Shown here: positions 16,757 through 25,253 of the stretch, in pieces | How the letters are laid out: every line of letters starts with the position of its first letter | Position numbering within the stretch: position 1 is the stretch's first letter | From: DASPTH01 sp035623515 | Lineage (GTDB): Bacteria; Actinomycetota; Acidimicrobiia; IMCC26256; DASPTH01 | Assembly: GCA_035623515.1 (NCBI GenBank) | Contig: DASPTH010000178.1 | Coordinates: 4,916-68,915 of the forward strand | Length of the DNA: 64,000 bases | Direction: 5' to 3' | Program-made: the position numbers and the translations under genes | The notes under the pieces: generated by a model | Databases searched by the model: none | What the model saw: the letters and a program-made list of their open reading frames with translations, nothing else | What the model was told of the DNA's origin: nothing

Positions 16757-17892
16757 TGCGCCAGCTCCACGGCTCGCTGTGCCGCCTCGAGCATCGTCGG
16801 CTTCATCTGCAGCTTGTCGGAGAGGTGCGGCTCGAGGATGGCGCGACCCTCCTCGGCGTTGGTGCCGTCGAGGCGGATGACGATCGGGGCGTCGATCTGC
16901 ACCCGTTCGAGCGCCTGCACGATGCCGTTGGCCACTTCCTCACCCTTGGTGATCCCGCCGAAGATGTTGATAAAAATCGACCGCACATTCGCGTCACTCG
17001 TGATGACTTCGAGCGCGCCGGCCATGACGTCGGCGTTCGCGCCGCCGCCGATGTCGAGGAAGTTCGCCGGCGCGCCCCCGACTTGGTTCACGATGTCGAC
17101 CGTGCTCATCGCGAGACCGGCACCGTTGGCGATCACGCCGACCGAGCCGTCGAGCCCCACGTATTGCAGACCTCGCTCGTGGGCAAAGCGCTCCCGCGCG
17201 TCGCGCACCTGAGTCGCGTCGTACTCGACGTAGTCGGGATGGCGGAACACCGCGTTGTCGTCCAGCGTGACCTTCGCGTCGAGCGCGTGCACGCGGCCGT
17301 CGGGCGTGAGGATCAGGGGGTTGATCTCCACGAGATCGGCGTCCCCCTCGGTGTACGCCCGGTAGAGATCGAGGAGCACGTCGACAGCGCCGTCGGTGGC
17401 AATCGGGTTGAGCTTGGCAGCCTCCACCCACTCCCGGCAGCGGGCCTCACTCAGGCCGTCGACCGGGTCCACGTGGATGCGGGCGATCGCGTCCGGGTTC
17501 TCCGCCGCGACCTGCTCGATCTCGACACCGCCCTGCGCCGACAGCATCCCGAGGTGGAGCTTGGCGCCGCGGTCGAGGGTGAACGACGCGTAGTACTCCT
17601 CGGCGATGTCGCTCGCCTTCTCGATCCAGAGCACCTCGACGACGTGGCCCTTGATGTCCATGCCGAGGATGGCGTCGGCGTGGGCGCGCACCTCGTGGGC
17701 GTCGCCGGCGAGCTTGATGCCACCCGCCTTGCCCCGCCCGCCGACCTGCACCTGGGCCTTCACCACCACCGGGTAGCCCAAGCCGTCGGCCTCCTCCACC
17801 GCCTGCGTGACCGTGGTGGCCGGCGCGCCCGGTGACACAGGGATCCCGTAGCGCGCGAACAGCTGCTTGCCCTGGTACTCGAACAGGTCCAC
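16753..17892 (-). CDS. sucC: Succinyl-CoA synthetase beta subunit
   Basis: The ATP-grasp subunit binds nucleotide and succinate. I start at GTG 17892, giving (M)DLFEYQGKQLFARYGIPV as in nearly all SucC proteins, with GGAAGG about eight bases upstream. The longer open frame adds 24 unrelated residues. The 379-residue product contains KAQVQVGGRGKAGGIKLA, VEINPL, LDAKVTLDDNA, NGAGLAMSTVDIV and NIFGGITKGEEVANGI. It is divergent from the Rieske-fold protein gene, with 59 bp between the starts. Confidence 0.97.
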   Translation of the reverse strand: MDLFEYQGKQLFARYGIPVSPGAPATTVTQAVEEADGLGYPVVVKAQVQVGGRGKAGGIKLAGDAHEVRAHADAILGMDIKGHVVEVLWIEKASDIAEEYYASFTLDRGAKLHLGMLSAQGGVEIEQVAAENPDAIARIHVDPVDGLSEARCREWVEAAKLNPIATDGAVDVLLDLYRAYTEGDADLVEINPLILTPDGRVHALDAKVTLDDNAVFRHPDYVEYDATQVRDARERFAHERGLQYVGLDGSVGVIANGAGLAMSTVDIVNQVGGAPANFLDIGGGANADVMAGALEVITSDANVRSIFINIFGGITKGEEVANGIVQALERVQIDAPIVIRLDGTNAEEGRAILEPHLSDKLQMKPTMLEAAQRAVELAQ

Positions 17893-17951
17893 GAACGTCC
17901 TTCCGGCGCGGTCGGCGCAATGGTGGTCGATCGCCTCGTGCTTGACAAACT

Positions 17952-18428
17952 GTGGACGTGCCACCGAGCAGGGCCGACACCCGCCTGCTGTTCACTGCCA
18001 CGATCGCGGTGCTCGTCGCCGGGGTACTCGTCGCGGTGGTGCTGCTGTTCGCGTCCGGGGAGGGCGGGAGCCCCACGAAGCCGGCACCGTTCGCAGCCGG
18101 CCTGGCGAGCGCGATCAAGAGCGACCTGAAGGACGGCGGGCCGTACTACTTCCCCGACCCCTTCGGCAAGGACCGCAGCCTCCTCTTCGCGCTCGAGCAC
18201 GGGAACATCGTGGCCCTCGCCACGCAGCTCCCCGGCACGACCGACTGCCTCGTGAAGTGGAGGGCGTCGGTGAACAGCTTCGTCGACTGCCACGGTGGCC
18301 ACCACACGAGCGAAGAGCTCGACCGGTACTACTCCTACGTCGATCCCGTCGGCGAGAACAAGGGCATCCTCTTCGTCGACCTACGCAAGAAGCTGCCGGC
18401 GCCCCAGCCGGCGACCGCGGCCAATTAG
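17952..18428 (+). CDS. Membrane-anchored Rieske-fold protein lacking cluster ligands
   Basis: A 158-residue protein with an N-terminal membrane helix (LFTATIAVLVAGVLVAVVLLF) and a soluble domain that lines up with Rieske [2Fe-2S] proteins: GPYYFPDPFGKDRS, IVALATQ, CLVKW, FVDCHGGHH and a final strand. In true Rieske proteins the ligands come from CxHxGC and CxCHxG. Here the first Cys and His are gone (LPGTTDC), the first Cys of the second box is Val (FVDCHGG), and only the disulfide cysteines and one His remain. I infer a cluster-free Rieske fold held by a disulfide. A GTG at 17958 is an alternative start. The family call is from pattern matching alone. Confidence 0.65.
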   Translation: MDVPPSRADTRLLFTATIAVLVAGVLVAVVLLFASGEGGSPTKPAPFAAGLASAIKSDLKDGGPYYFPDPFGKDRSLLFALEHGNIVALATQLPGTTDCLVKWRASVNSFVDCHGGHHTSEELDRYYSYVDPVGENKGILFVDLRKKLPAPQPATAAN

Positions 18429-18550
18429 CCGGGTCGATTCCGCTCCGGCGTCCCCGCCGTCCCGCCACGCCTCCGCTGCATCTCCGAATTCGCCGGGTCG
18501 ATTCCGCTCCGGCGTCCCCGCCGTCCCGCCACGCCTCCGCTGCATCTCCT
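18423..18550. repeat. Two-copy 64-bp tandem duplication between convergent genes
   Basis: Unit 1 (18423-18486) and unit 2 (18487-18550) differ only at their fifth and last bases. A further AATT follows at 18551. Each outer AATT forms part of a stop context: the plus-strand gene and pcrA on the minus strand both end in AAT TAG. The repeat therefore fills the whole intergenic gap. There is no spacer structure suggesting a CRISPR, and no coding role is visible. Confidence 0.9.
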
Positions 18551-20837
18551 AATTGCGGAGCTTGCGGAGGGGCGCCCAGACGAGCAGGAGCCGCTTCTCG
18601 CCGACGTCCCGGAAGTTCACGACGGCCTCGGTCTGGTCGTCGCCGCCGATCAGCTCGAGCACGACACCCTCGCCGAACTTCTCGTGCGCGACGTCGTCAC
18701 CGACGCGGAGCCCGACGCCCTCGGCGCCACGCGTGGCGGAGGCGCTCCCCGCGGCGATCGCGGCGTCGACGACCGCCTCGCGATGCGTGGCCCCGCGCCC
18801 GACGGGGCGTGCGCTCTCGTGCGCGTGCACGAGCTCCTCGGGGATCTCGGCCAGGAACCGGCTCGGCGGGTAGTAGTCGGTGGAGCCGAACAACATGCGG
18901 CACCACGCGTGGCAGAGGTAGAGGCGCTCGCGTGCCCGCGTGATGCCGACGTAGCAGAGCCGGCGCTCCTCCTCGAGCTCGTCGGGGTCACCGAGGCTGC
19001 GCATGTGCGGGAACACGCCGTCTTCGAGCCCGGTGATGAAGACAACAGGGAACTCGAGGCCTTTCGCCGAGTGCAGCGTCATCAGCGTGACCGCGCTCTG
19101 CTCACCGCTCGCGCCCTCGGCGGTGTCGAGGTCGGTGACGAGCGAGATCGCCTCGAGGAACGCCTGCACGCGCGCCAACCCCGAGGGGACACCGATCGGC
19201 TCGTCCACGGCGTCAGCGGTACCGACGCCGGCAATGCCCGGGAGGCCGGTGAGGTCGCCGGCGTCGAGCGCGTCGTCGAACTCGTGGCAGACACCGACGA
19301 GCTCCTGGAGGTTCTCGATGCGCCCCTGCGCCTCGATCGTCCCCTCCGACTCGAGCTCGGCGACATATCCCGTCTCCTCGAGCACCGACTCGACGGTGGC
19401 CCCCACGCCCTTTCCCGACGCGTACTCGAACACCTCCACGAGCTCGAGCAGGTCGTTGATGCCCCCGAGCGCCTTCCCGCTCACACCCGCCGCCGGTGCC
19501 TCGCGCATCGCGTCGCGGAACGTGATCCCGGCGCCCTGCGCGTAGGCAGCGACCCGGTTCACCGAGGTCTCGCCCACACCCCGCTTCGGCGTGTTCACGA
19601 CCCGACGCCAGCTCACTTCGTCGTCGGGATTCACGAGCGCGCGCAAGTACGCGAGGAGGTCCTTCACCTCGCGCCGGTCGTAGAACTTCACGCCGCCGAC
19701 GACGCGGTAGGGCACGCCGGCGCGCACGAGCTGCTCCTCGATCACGCGACTCTGGGCGTTGGTGCGGTAGAAGACGGCTACGTCGTTGAAGCGATTGCCT
19801 TCGTTCTCGACGAGGCGCATGGTCTCGCTCACGACGTACCGCGCTTCGTCGTGCTCGTCCTCGGCGTGGTACCGGGTGATCAGCTCACCGCCGAGCTGCT
19901 CGGTCCAGAGGTGCTTCGGCCGGCGCGCCGCGTTGTTGGCGATGACCGCGTTCGCGGCGTCGAGGATGCGCTGCGTCGACCGGTAGTTCTGCTCGAGCAC
20001 GAACACGGTCGCGTCGGGAAAGGCCTCCTCGAACCGCATGAGGTTCCGGTAGTCGGCCCCACGGAACTTGTAGATCGACTGATCCGTATCACCCACGACG
20101 AGCACGTTCCGGTGGCCCTCGGTGAGCATCCGCACCAACTCCCACTGGGCGACGTTGGTGTCCTGGAACTCGTCGATGAGCACCTGGGAAAAGCGACCTT
20201 GCCACCGCGCGAGCGCGTCGGGGTGCTCGCGGAAGAGGCGCACGGTGAGGGTGAGGAGATCGTCGAAGTCGACGGCCGACGCGTCGAGAAGTCGCCGCTG
20301 GTACTCGCAGTACACCTCGGCCACGCGGTGCTCCGGCGGGGTGAAGGCGCGCTCGGTGGCCTCCTCCGCTGTGACGAGCTCGTTCTTGAGGGCCGAGATC
20401 GCACCGTGGAGCCGTCGGGCAGGAAAGCGCTTGGGGTCGAGGTCGAGGTCGCGGCGCACGTAGTCGGTGAGACGCACCGCGTCGGCCTGGTCGTAGATCG
20501 AGAACGAGGAGCGGTATCCGAGCAGCGGGGCGTCGCGGCGGAGGATGCGAGCGCACGCCGAGTGGAAGGTCGACACCCACATGCGATGGGCGACCGGTCC
20601 GACGAGGCCGGCCACGCGCTCCTTCATCTCGCCTGCGGCCTTGTTGGTGAAGGTGATCGCGAGGAGCCCGAAGGGCGAGACGCGCTTCTCCGCGACGAGG
20701 AACGCAACCCGGTGGGTGAGCACGCGAGTCTTGCCGCTCCCGGCGCCCGCGACGACGAGGATGGGGCCGTCGGGCGCCGACACCGCCTCGCGCTGGACCG
20801 GGTTCAACGCGGCGAGGAGCGTGTCGGTGTCGGCCAC
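18549..20837 (-). CDS. pcrA: ATP-dependent DNA helicase, UvrD/PcrA type
   Basis: A superfamily 1A 3'-to-5' helicase used in nucleotide-excision repair and replication-fork maintenance. The 762-residue protein has Walker A (GAGSGKTRVL), the Q-motif start (LNPVQREAV), Walker B (VLIDEFQDTN), VGDTDQSIYKFRGAD (motif III), QNYRST, GVPYRVVGG (motif IV region), TLHSAKGLEFPVVF (motif V) and EERRLCYVGITRARERLYL (motif VI). A C-terminal Tudor-like domain follows (LRVGDDVAHEKFGEGVVLEL) that in PcrA contacts RNA polymerase. M. tuberculosis uvrD1 occupies the same position near sucC. Confidence 0.97.
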   Translation of the reverse strand: MADTDTLLAALNPVQREAVSAPDGPILVVAGAGSGKTRVLTHRVAFLVAEKRVSPFGLLAITFTNKAAGEMKERVAGLVGPVAHRMWVSTFHSACARILRRDAPLLGYRSSFSIYDQADAVRLTDYVRRDLDLDPKRFPARRLHGAISALKNELVTAEEATERAFTPPEHRVAEVYCEYQRRLLDASAVDFDDLLTLTVRLFREHPDALARWQGRFSQVLIDEFQDTNVAQWELVRMLTEGHRNVLVVGDTDQSIYKFRGADYRNLMRFEEAFPDATVFVLEQNYRSTQRILDAANAVIANNAARRPKHLWTEQLGGELITRYHAEDEHDEARYVVSETMRLVENEGNRFNDVAVFYRTNAQSRVIEEQLVRAGVPYRVVGGVKFYDRREVKDLLAYLRALVNPDDEVSWRRVVNTPKRGVGETSVNRVAAYAQGAGITFRDAMREAPAAGVSGKALGGINDLLELVEVFEYASGKGVGATVESVLEETGYVAELESEGTIEAQGRIENLQELVGVCHEFDDALDAGDLTGLPGIAGVGTADAVDEPIGVPSGLARVQAFLEAISLVTDLDTAEGASGEQSAVTLMTLHSAKGLEFPVVFITGLEDGVFPHMRSLGDPDELEEERRLCYVGITRARERLYLCHAWCRMLFGSTDYYPPSRFLAEIPEELVHAHESARPVGRGATHREAVVDAAIAAGSASATRGAEGVGLRVGDDVAHEKFGEGVVLELIGGDDQTEAVVNFRDVGEKRLLLVWAPLRKLRN

Positions 20838-20884
20838 CGGAGCATCGTACCGGCGACCGTACGCGTGTTCGGGTTGGCGCGCGG

Positions 20885-21328
20885 TCAGCGGCTGACCTCG
20901 AGCATCAGCGTCACCGGCCCGTCGTTGACCAGCTCCACCTGCATGTCGGCACCGAACTCGCCCGTCGCCACCGTGGCGCCGAGCTCACGCAGCGCGTCGG
21001 CAAAGGCGCCCACCAGCGGTTCCGCAACTTCCGGACGCGCGGCGTCGACCCACGACGGCCGCCGGCCCCGTTCGGTGTTGCCGTAGAGCGTGAACTGGCT
21101 GACGACGAGCACCGAGCCGCCCATGGTTCCGACCGACTCGTTCATCGTGCCCTCGGCGTCTGGGAACACCCGCAGGTTCCAGACCTTCCCTGCGAGCTTG
21201 CGCGCGACGGTCTCGTCGTCGTCGTGCGTCACGCCGACGAGGACGCACAGGCCGGCGCCGATGTCGCCGACGAGGGCACCTTGGATGATCACGCGCGCTT
21301 CGGTGACGCGCTGCACCAGCGCGCGCAT
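20885..21328 (-). CDS. dtd: D-aminoacyl-tRNA deacylase
   Basis: DTD hydrolyses D-amino acids (and glycine mischarged on tRNA-Ala) from tRNA. The 147-residue length is standard. Both active-site motifs are present: the SQFTLYG strand and the C-terminal motif NDGPVTLMLE, which corresponds to the family's GPVT cross-subunit motif. It starts three bases after the aldolase stop, within a minus-strand run that continues into pcrA 47 nt further on. Confidence 0.96.
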   Translation of the reverse strand: MRALVQRVTEARVIIQGALVGDIGAGLCVLVGVTHDDDETVARKLAGKVWNLRVFPDAEGTMNESVGTMGGSVLVVSQFTLYGNTERGRRPSWVDAARPEVAEPLVGAFADALRELGATVATGEFGADMQVELVNDGPVTLMLEVSR

Positions 21329-21331
21329 GGG

Positions 21332-22354
21332 CTAGCTCGCGGCCTTCTCCATGTCGGGCGTGTACCTCCCGTACCGAGCGGCGCTGTTGAGCTTGGCCCG
21401 GTGGAGGAACGCGGCGCGCCCGGCGTCGAGGTTGGCGGTGTCACCCTTCCACGCCTTGAGCGCCGGCGCCTGCAGGGCTCGACCGTACGAGAAGCTGAGT
21501 TCCCAAGGGTGCGGTCCGAGTTCGTTCATCGCGCTCAGGCGGGCGGTTGCGTCCTCGTCCGACTGGCCGCCGGACAGGAACACGACCCCCGGGACCGCGG
21601 CCGGCACGGTCGAGCGGAAGCAACGGACGGTCGCCTCGGCGACCTCTCCCGCAGTCGCCTGCTGCGCACAGTCGTAGCCCGGCAGCACCATGTTGGGTTT
21701 CAGCAGGAGTCCCTCGTACGCGCAGCGCTGCTCGGCGAGTGCGTCGAACACGGCGTGTTGCACGGCGCTCGTCACGTCGAAAGAGCGTTCGATCGTGTGG
21801 TCGCCCTCCATCAAGACCTCCGGCTCCACGATCGGTACGAGGCCGGACTCCTGGCACAAAGCGGCGTAGCGCGCCAGCGCATCGGCGTTGACGGCGATGC
21901 AGTACGCGGACGGCAACTCGTCGGTGATGGAGTACGTTGCGCGCCACTTCGCGAAGCGCGCGCCGAGATCCTTGTACTCCGCCAACCGCTCGCGCAGCCC
22001 GTCGAGACCCTCGGTGATGGTCTCGCTCTCGGCGAGCGCGAGGGGCTTCGCCCCGGTGTCGACCTTGATGCCGGGGATGATCCCCTCGTCCTCGAGGAGC
22101 TTCACCAAACGCGTGCCGTCGTGTGCCTTCTGGCGAATTGTCTCGTCGTAGAGGATCACGCCGCTGATGAAGTTGCCGGCGCCCTCCGTGGTGAACAGCA
22201 TCTCCCGGTAGTCCCGCCGATTCTCCTCGGTCGACTCGACGTTGATCGAGTCGAACCGCCTCTTGATCGTGCCGCTGCTCTCGTCGGCCGCGAGGATGCC
22301 CTTGCCGGGCGCGACGAGTGCACGCGCCGTGGTGTTCAGCTCAGTGATGTCCAT
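21332..22354 (-). CDS. Fructose-bisphosphate aldolase, class I
   Basis: Cleaves fructose-1,6-bisphosphate to two triose phosphates through a Schiff base. The 340-residue protein is of the animal/plant-like class I family: GKGILAADESSGTIKRRF near the start, RFAKWRATYSI, IVEPEVLMEGDH, the Schiff-base lysine in LLKPNMVLPGYDC, VFLSGGQSDEDA and SFSYGRALQAPALKAWKG. The start ATG 22354 has GGGAGTG upstream; an in-frame start at 22384 would lie inside guaA. Many actinobacteria use class II aldolase, so the class I form is of taxonomic interest. It lies 16 nt after guaA. Confidence 0.95.
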   Translation of the reverse strand: MDITELNTTARALVAPGKGILAADESSGTIKRRFDSINVESTEENRRDYREMLFTTEGAGNFISGVILYDETIRQKAHDGTRLVKLLEDEGIIPGIKVDTGAKPLALAESETITEGLDGLRERLAEYKDLGARFAKWRATYSITDELPSAYCIAVNADALARYAALCQESGLVPIVEPEVLMEGDHTIERSFDVTSAVQHAVFDALAEQRCAYEGLLLKPNMVLPGYDCAQQATAGEVAEATVRCFRSTVPAAVPGVVFLSGGQSDEDATARLSAMNELGPHPWELSFSYGRALQAPALKAWKGDTANLDAGRAAFLHRAKLNSAARYGRYTPDMEKAAS

Positions 22355-22370
22355 GCTCACTCCCACTCGC

Positions 22371-23927
22371 CTATTCCCATTCAATGGTGCCTGGCGGCTT
22401 GCTGGTGATGTCGTAGGCGACCCGGTTCACACCGGGCACCTCGTTGATGATCCGCGACGACATGCGTTCGAGCAGATCCGCCGGCAGGCGCGCCCAGTCG
22501 GCGGTCATCGCGTCGTCCGAGGTTACGGCGCGGATCACGATGGGGTACTCGTAGGTGCGCCCGTCGCCCATGACCCCCACGGTACGCACGGCCGGGAGGA
22601 CCGCGAAGCTCTGCCAGATCTGGCGGTCGAGACCCGCCCGCTGGATCTCCTCGAGGACGATGGCGTCGGCGTGGCGCAGGATCTCGAGCCGCTCCGGCGT
22701 GATCGTGCCGATGATGCGCACCGCCAGCCCGGGGCCCGGGAACGGCTGGCGCCAGACGATCTCCTCCGGAAGGCCCAGCTCCTGGCCGATCGCGCGCACT
22801 TCGTCCTTGAAGAGGTTCCGCAGCGGCTCGACGAGCTCGAAGTTCATGTCGTCGGGAAGACCACCGACGTTGTGGTGCGACTTGATCGTGGCGTTGTCGT
22901 CGCCACCCGATTCGACGATGTCGGGGTACAGCGTGCCCTGCACGAGGAACCGGGCGTCGGCGCCGTCCGACGCGAGATCGCGCGCGGCCTCTTCGAACAC
23001 ACGAATGAAGGTCTCGCCGATGATCTTGCGCTTCTGCTCCGGCTCGATGACGTCGTCGAGCGCGCTCAGGAACCGATCGGCGGCCTTGACGTGCACGAGG
23101 TCGACACGGAACTGCCGGCGGAAGGTCTCCTCGACCTCGTCGGCCTCGTGGAGCCGCAGCAACCCGGTGTCGACGAACACGCACGTGAGCTGGTCGCCGA
23201 CCGCCTTGTGCACCAGCGCGGCCGCCACCGCCGAGTCGACACCGCCGGACAGCCCGCAGATCACGCGCTCCGAGCCCACCCGCGCGCGCACCTCCTCGAC
23301 CGCCTGCTCGATGATCGAAGTGTTCGTCCACGTGGGCCGGCACCCGCACACGTCGAACAGGAACCGCTTCAGCATCTCCTGCCCGCGTTCGGTGTGCGCG
23401 ACCTCCGGATGGAACTGCACGCCGAACACGGCGCGGTCGGGGTCTTCGAGCACCGCGATCGCGGCGCCCGGAGACGAGGCGGTGACCACGAACCCGGCCG
23501 GCGGGCGCGCGATGGCGTCGCCGTGGCTCATCCACACCACCTGTTCACGCGGCAGACCGTGCAGGAGCTTCGAGCTCGCGTTGCCCCGTGTGAGCGTCGT
23601 GCGCCCGTACTCGCCGCCGCCCGTGCGCTCCACCAGGCCACCGAGCTGTTGCGCCACGAGCTGCGCGCCGTAGCAGATGCCGAGCACGGGCACGCCCGCG
23701 TCGTAGACCGCGCGGTCGATCGTGGGCGCGCCGTCGACGTGGACCGACGCCGGTCCGCCCGAGAGGATGATGCCCTTCGGCCGGCGCTCGAGCATCTCGG
23801 CGAGTGGCATCGTGCGTGGCACGATCTGGGAGTAGACGTGCGCTTCGCGTACCCGTCGCGCGATCAGTTGGGCGTACTGCGCCCCGAAGTCGACGACGAG
23901 GACGGAGTCGTTGGACTCAGTTGCCAC
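22371..23927 (-). CDS. guaA: GMP synthase (glutamine-hydrolysing)
   Basis: GuaA aminates XMP to GMP. The 518-residue protein has an N-terminal glutaminase with the nucleophile Cys in VLGICYGAQLVAQQL and the His-x-Glu pair in GVQFHPEVAHT, then the ATP-pyrophosphatase domain with the PP-loop GLSGGVDSAVAAALVH, and the C-terminal dimerisation domain ending SKPPGTIEWE. It starts 9 nt after guaB3, so IMP-to-XMP and XMP-to-GMP steps are probably co-expressed. Confidence 0.98.
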   Translation of the reverse strand: MATESNDSVLVVDFGAQYAQLIARRVREAHVYSQIVPRTMPLAEMLERRPKGIILSGGPASVHVDGAPTIDRAVYDAGVPVLGICYGAQLVAQQLGGLVERTGGGEYGRTTLTRGNASSKLLHGLPREQVVWMSHGDAIARPPAGFVVTASSPGAAIAVLEDPDRAVFGVQFHPEVAHTERGQEMLKRFLFDVCGCRPTWTNTSIIEQAVEEVRARVGSERVICGLSGGVDSAVAAALVHKAVGDQLTCVFVDTGLLRLHEADEVEETFRRQFRVDLVHVKAADRFLSALDDVIEPEQKRKIIGETFIRVFEEAARDLASDGADARFLVQGTLYPDIVESGGDDNATIKSHHNVGGLPDDMNFELVEPLRNLFKDEVRAIGQELGLPEEIVWRQPFPGPGLAVRIIGTITPERLEILRHADAIVLEEIQRAGLDRQIWQSFAVLPAVRTVGVMGDGRTYEYPIVIRAVTSDDAMTADWARLPADLLERMSSRIINEVPGVNRVAYDITSKPPGTIEWE

Positions 23928-23936
23928 GAGCCGGCG

Positions 23937-25097
23937 TCACCGACCCATGCCGATGCCCTGCGCGCGCTGGAGCGCCTTACCCTCCGTCTGGAGTGACGGC
24001 GCGACCATCACCTCGGCCTTCTGGAATTCCTTGAGCGTCTCGTAGCCGGTGGTGGCCATCGACGTGCGCAACGCGCCGAACAGGTTGAGGGTGCCGTCGT
24101 TCTCGTGCGCGGGACCGCAGAGGATCTCGGCGATCGACGCCCGCCGCCCCGCGTTCACGCGTGCACCGCGCGGCAGGTCGGGGTGGAAGGTCGCCATGCC
24201 CCAGTGGAACCCTCGGCCGGGCGCTTCGTACGCGGCGGCGAGGGGCGACCCGATCATCACGCCGTCGGCTCCGCACGCGATCGCCTTGGCGATGTCACCA
24301 CCGGTGCGCATGCCACCGTCGGCGATGACATGCACGTAGACCCCGGTCTCGTCGAGGTGCCGAATGCGCGCGCCGGCCGCGTCGGCGATAGCGGTGGCTT
24401 GCGGGACGCCGATGCCGAGCACTCCGCGCGTGGTGCACGCGTGGCCGGGCCCGACGCCGACCAGCACGCCGACCGCGCCTGTGCGCATGAGATGGAGAGC
24501 GGTGGAGTACGAGGCACAGCCACCCACGATCACCGGCATGTCGAACTCTCGGATGAACTTCTTGAGGTTCAACGGCTCGACCGTCTTCGACACGTGCTCG
24601 GCCGACACGACCGTGCCCTGGATGACGAGCAGGTCGAGTTCGGCGTCGAGCACGTGCTTGGAGTAGCGCTCCACCCGCTGCGGGGTGAGCGAAGCGCACG
24701 TGACGACTCCCGCGTCCTTGATCTCGCGAATGCGCACACCCATGAGCTCGGGTTTGATCGGCTCGGCGTAGATCTCCTGCATCCGCCGCGTGGCTTTCTC
24801 CGCGGAGAGCTCCGCGATCTCCTCGAACAGCGGCTCGGGGTCCTCGTAGCGGGTCCACAGGCCCTCGAGGTTCAGGCACGCGAGACCGCCCAGGCGCCCG
24901 ACCTCGATCGCGACTCGCGGCGACACGACACCGTCCATCGCGGCTGCGATCACCGGAAGCTCGAATTTGAACGCATCGAGCTCCCAGGAGATGTCGACGT
25001 CTTCGGGGTCGCGCGTTCGCCGGCTGGGAACGATCGCGATGTCGTCGAGCCCGTACGCCCGTCGACCCGACTTGCCGATGCCGATCTCGACTTCCAC
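23937..25097 (-). CDS. guaB3: GuaB3-family IMP dehydrogenase-like protein (no CBS domains)
   Basis: A 386-residue (beta/alpha)8-barrel protein of the IMPDH/GMP-reductase superfamily. The catalytic cysteine loop is GVGPGHACTTRGVLGIGVPQ, followed by VIADGGMRTGGDIAKAIACGADGVMIGSPL, and AAMDGVVSPRVAIEVGRLGG lies near the N-terminus. The two CBS domains normally inserted in GuaB are missing. Actinobacteria usually carry such a shorter GuaB3 beside a full GuaB2, and studied GuaB3 proteins have IMP dehydrogenase activity. No full-length guaB is in this window. GTG start, 9 nt before guaA. Confidence 0.92.
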   Translation of the reverse strand: MEVEIGIGKSGRRAYGLDDIAIVPSRRTRDPEDVDISWELDAFKFELPVIAAAMDGVVSPRVAIEVGRLGGLACLNLEGLWTRYEDPEPLFEEIAELSAEKATRRMQEIYAEPIKPELMGVRIREIKDAGVVTCASLTPQRVERYSKHVLDAELDLLVIQGTVVSAEHVSKTVEPLNLKKFIREFDMPVIVGGCASYSTALHLMRTGAVGVLVGVGPGHACTTRGVLGIGVPQATAIADAAGARIRHLDETGVYVHVIADGGMRTGGDIAKAIACGADGVMIGSPLAAAYEAPGRGFHWGMATFHPDLPRGARVNAGRRASIAEILCGPAHENDGTLNLFGALRTSMATTGYETLKEFQKAEVMVAPSLQTEGKALQRAQGIGMGR

Positions 25098-25140
25098 CTA
25101 CACTCCGCTCTCTGCGCTCTTGCGCAGGGCCGCTCGGGCC

Positions 25141-25190
25141 ACGGCTCGCTGCTCGGCGGGGTACCCGCCTCGCCGTCACTCGCCTCTGGC
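25141..25190. repeat. GCTCGC-flanked GGG/CCC hairpin element, copy A
   Basis: In the 156-bp gap between the NUDIX stop and the guaB3 start, a 6-bp stem (25155-25160 with 25164-25169) around GTA is flanked by GCTCGC-type steps. The 30-odd bases around it closely resemble the elements at 48.99-49.05 kb and 60.43-60.46 kb. Confidence 0.55.
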
Positions 25191-25253
25191 AACCTCCCGG
25201 AAAGAAGAGAGCCTATCGACTGGAGGGTGCCGATCCGCTCCATCGGCCCTCGG

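Noticed and set aside
17942..17947. Perfect TTGACA as -35 of the Rieske-fold gene
   Set aside because: It lies only four bases before the start codon and no TANNNT follows at 16-18 bp spacing.
18423..18550. CRISPR-like repeat
   Set aside because: Only two directly abutting 64-bp units with no unique spacers and no cas genes.
18684..21086. 800-codon open frame on the plus strand opposite pcrA
   Set aside because: Typical GC-rich antisense shadow: pcrA on the other strand has all helicase motifs, and the antisense product is Arg/Glu/Val-biased without domains.
22242..23996. Long plus-strand open frame opposite guaA
   Set aside because: Shadow of guaA, which shows full catalytic motifs; no ribosome-binding site or family resemblance.
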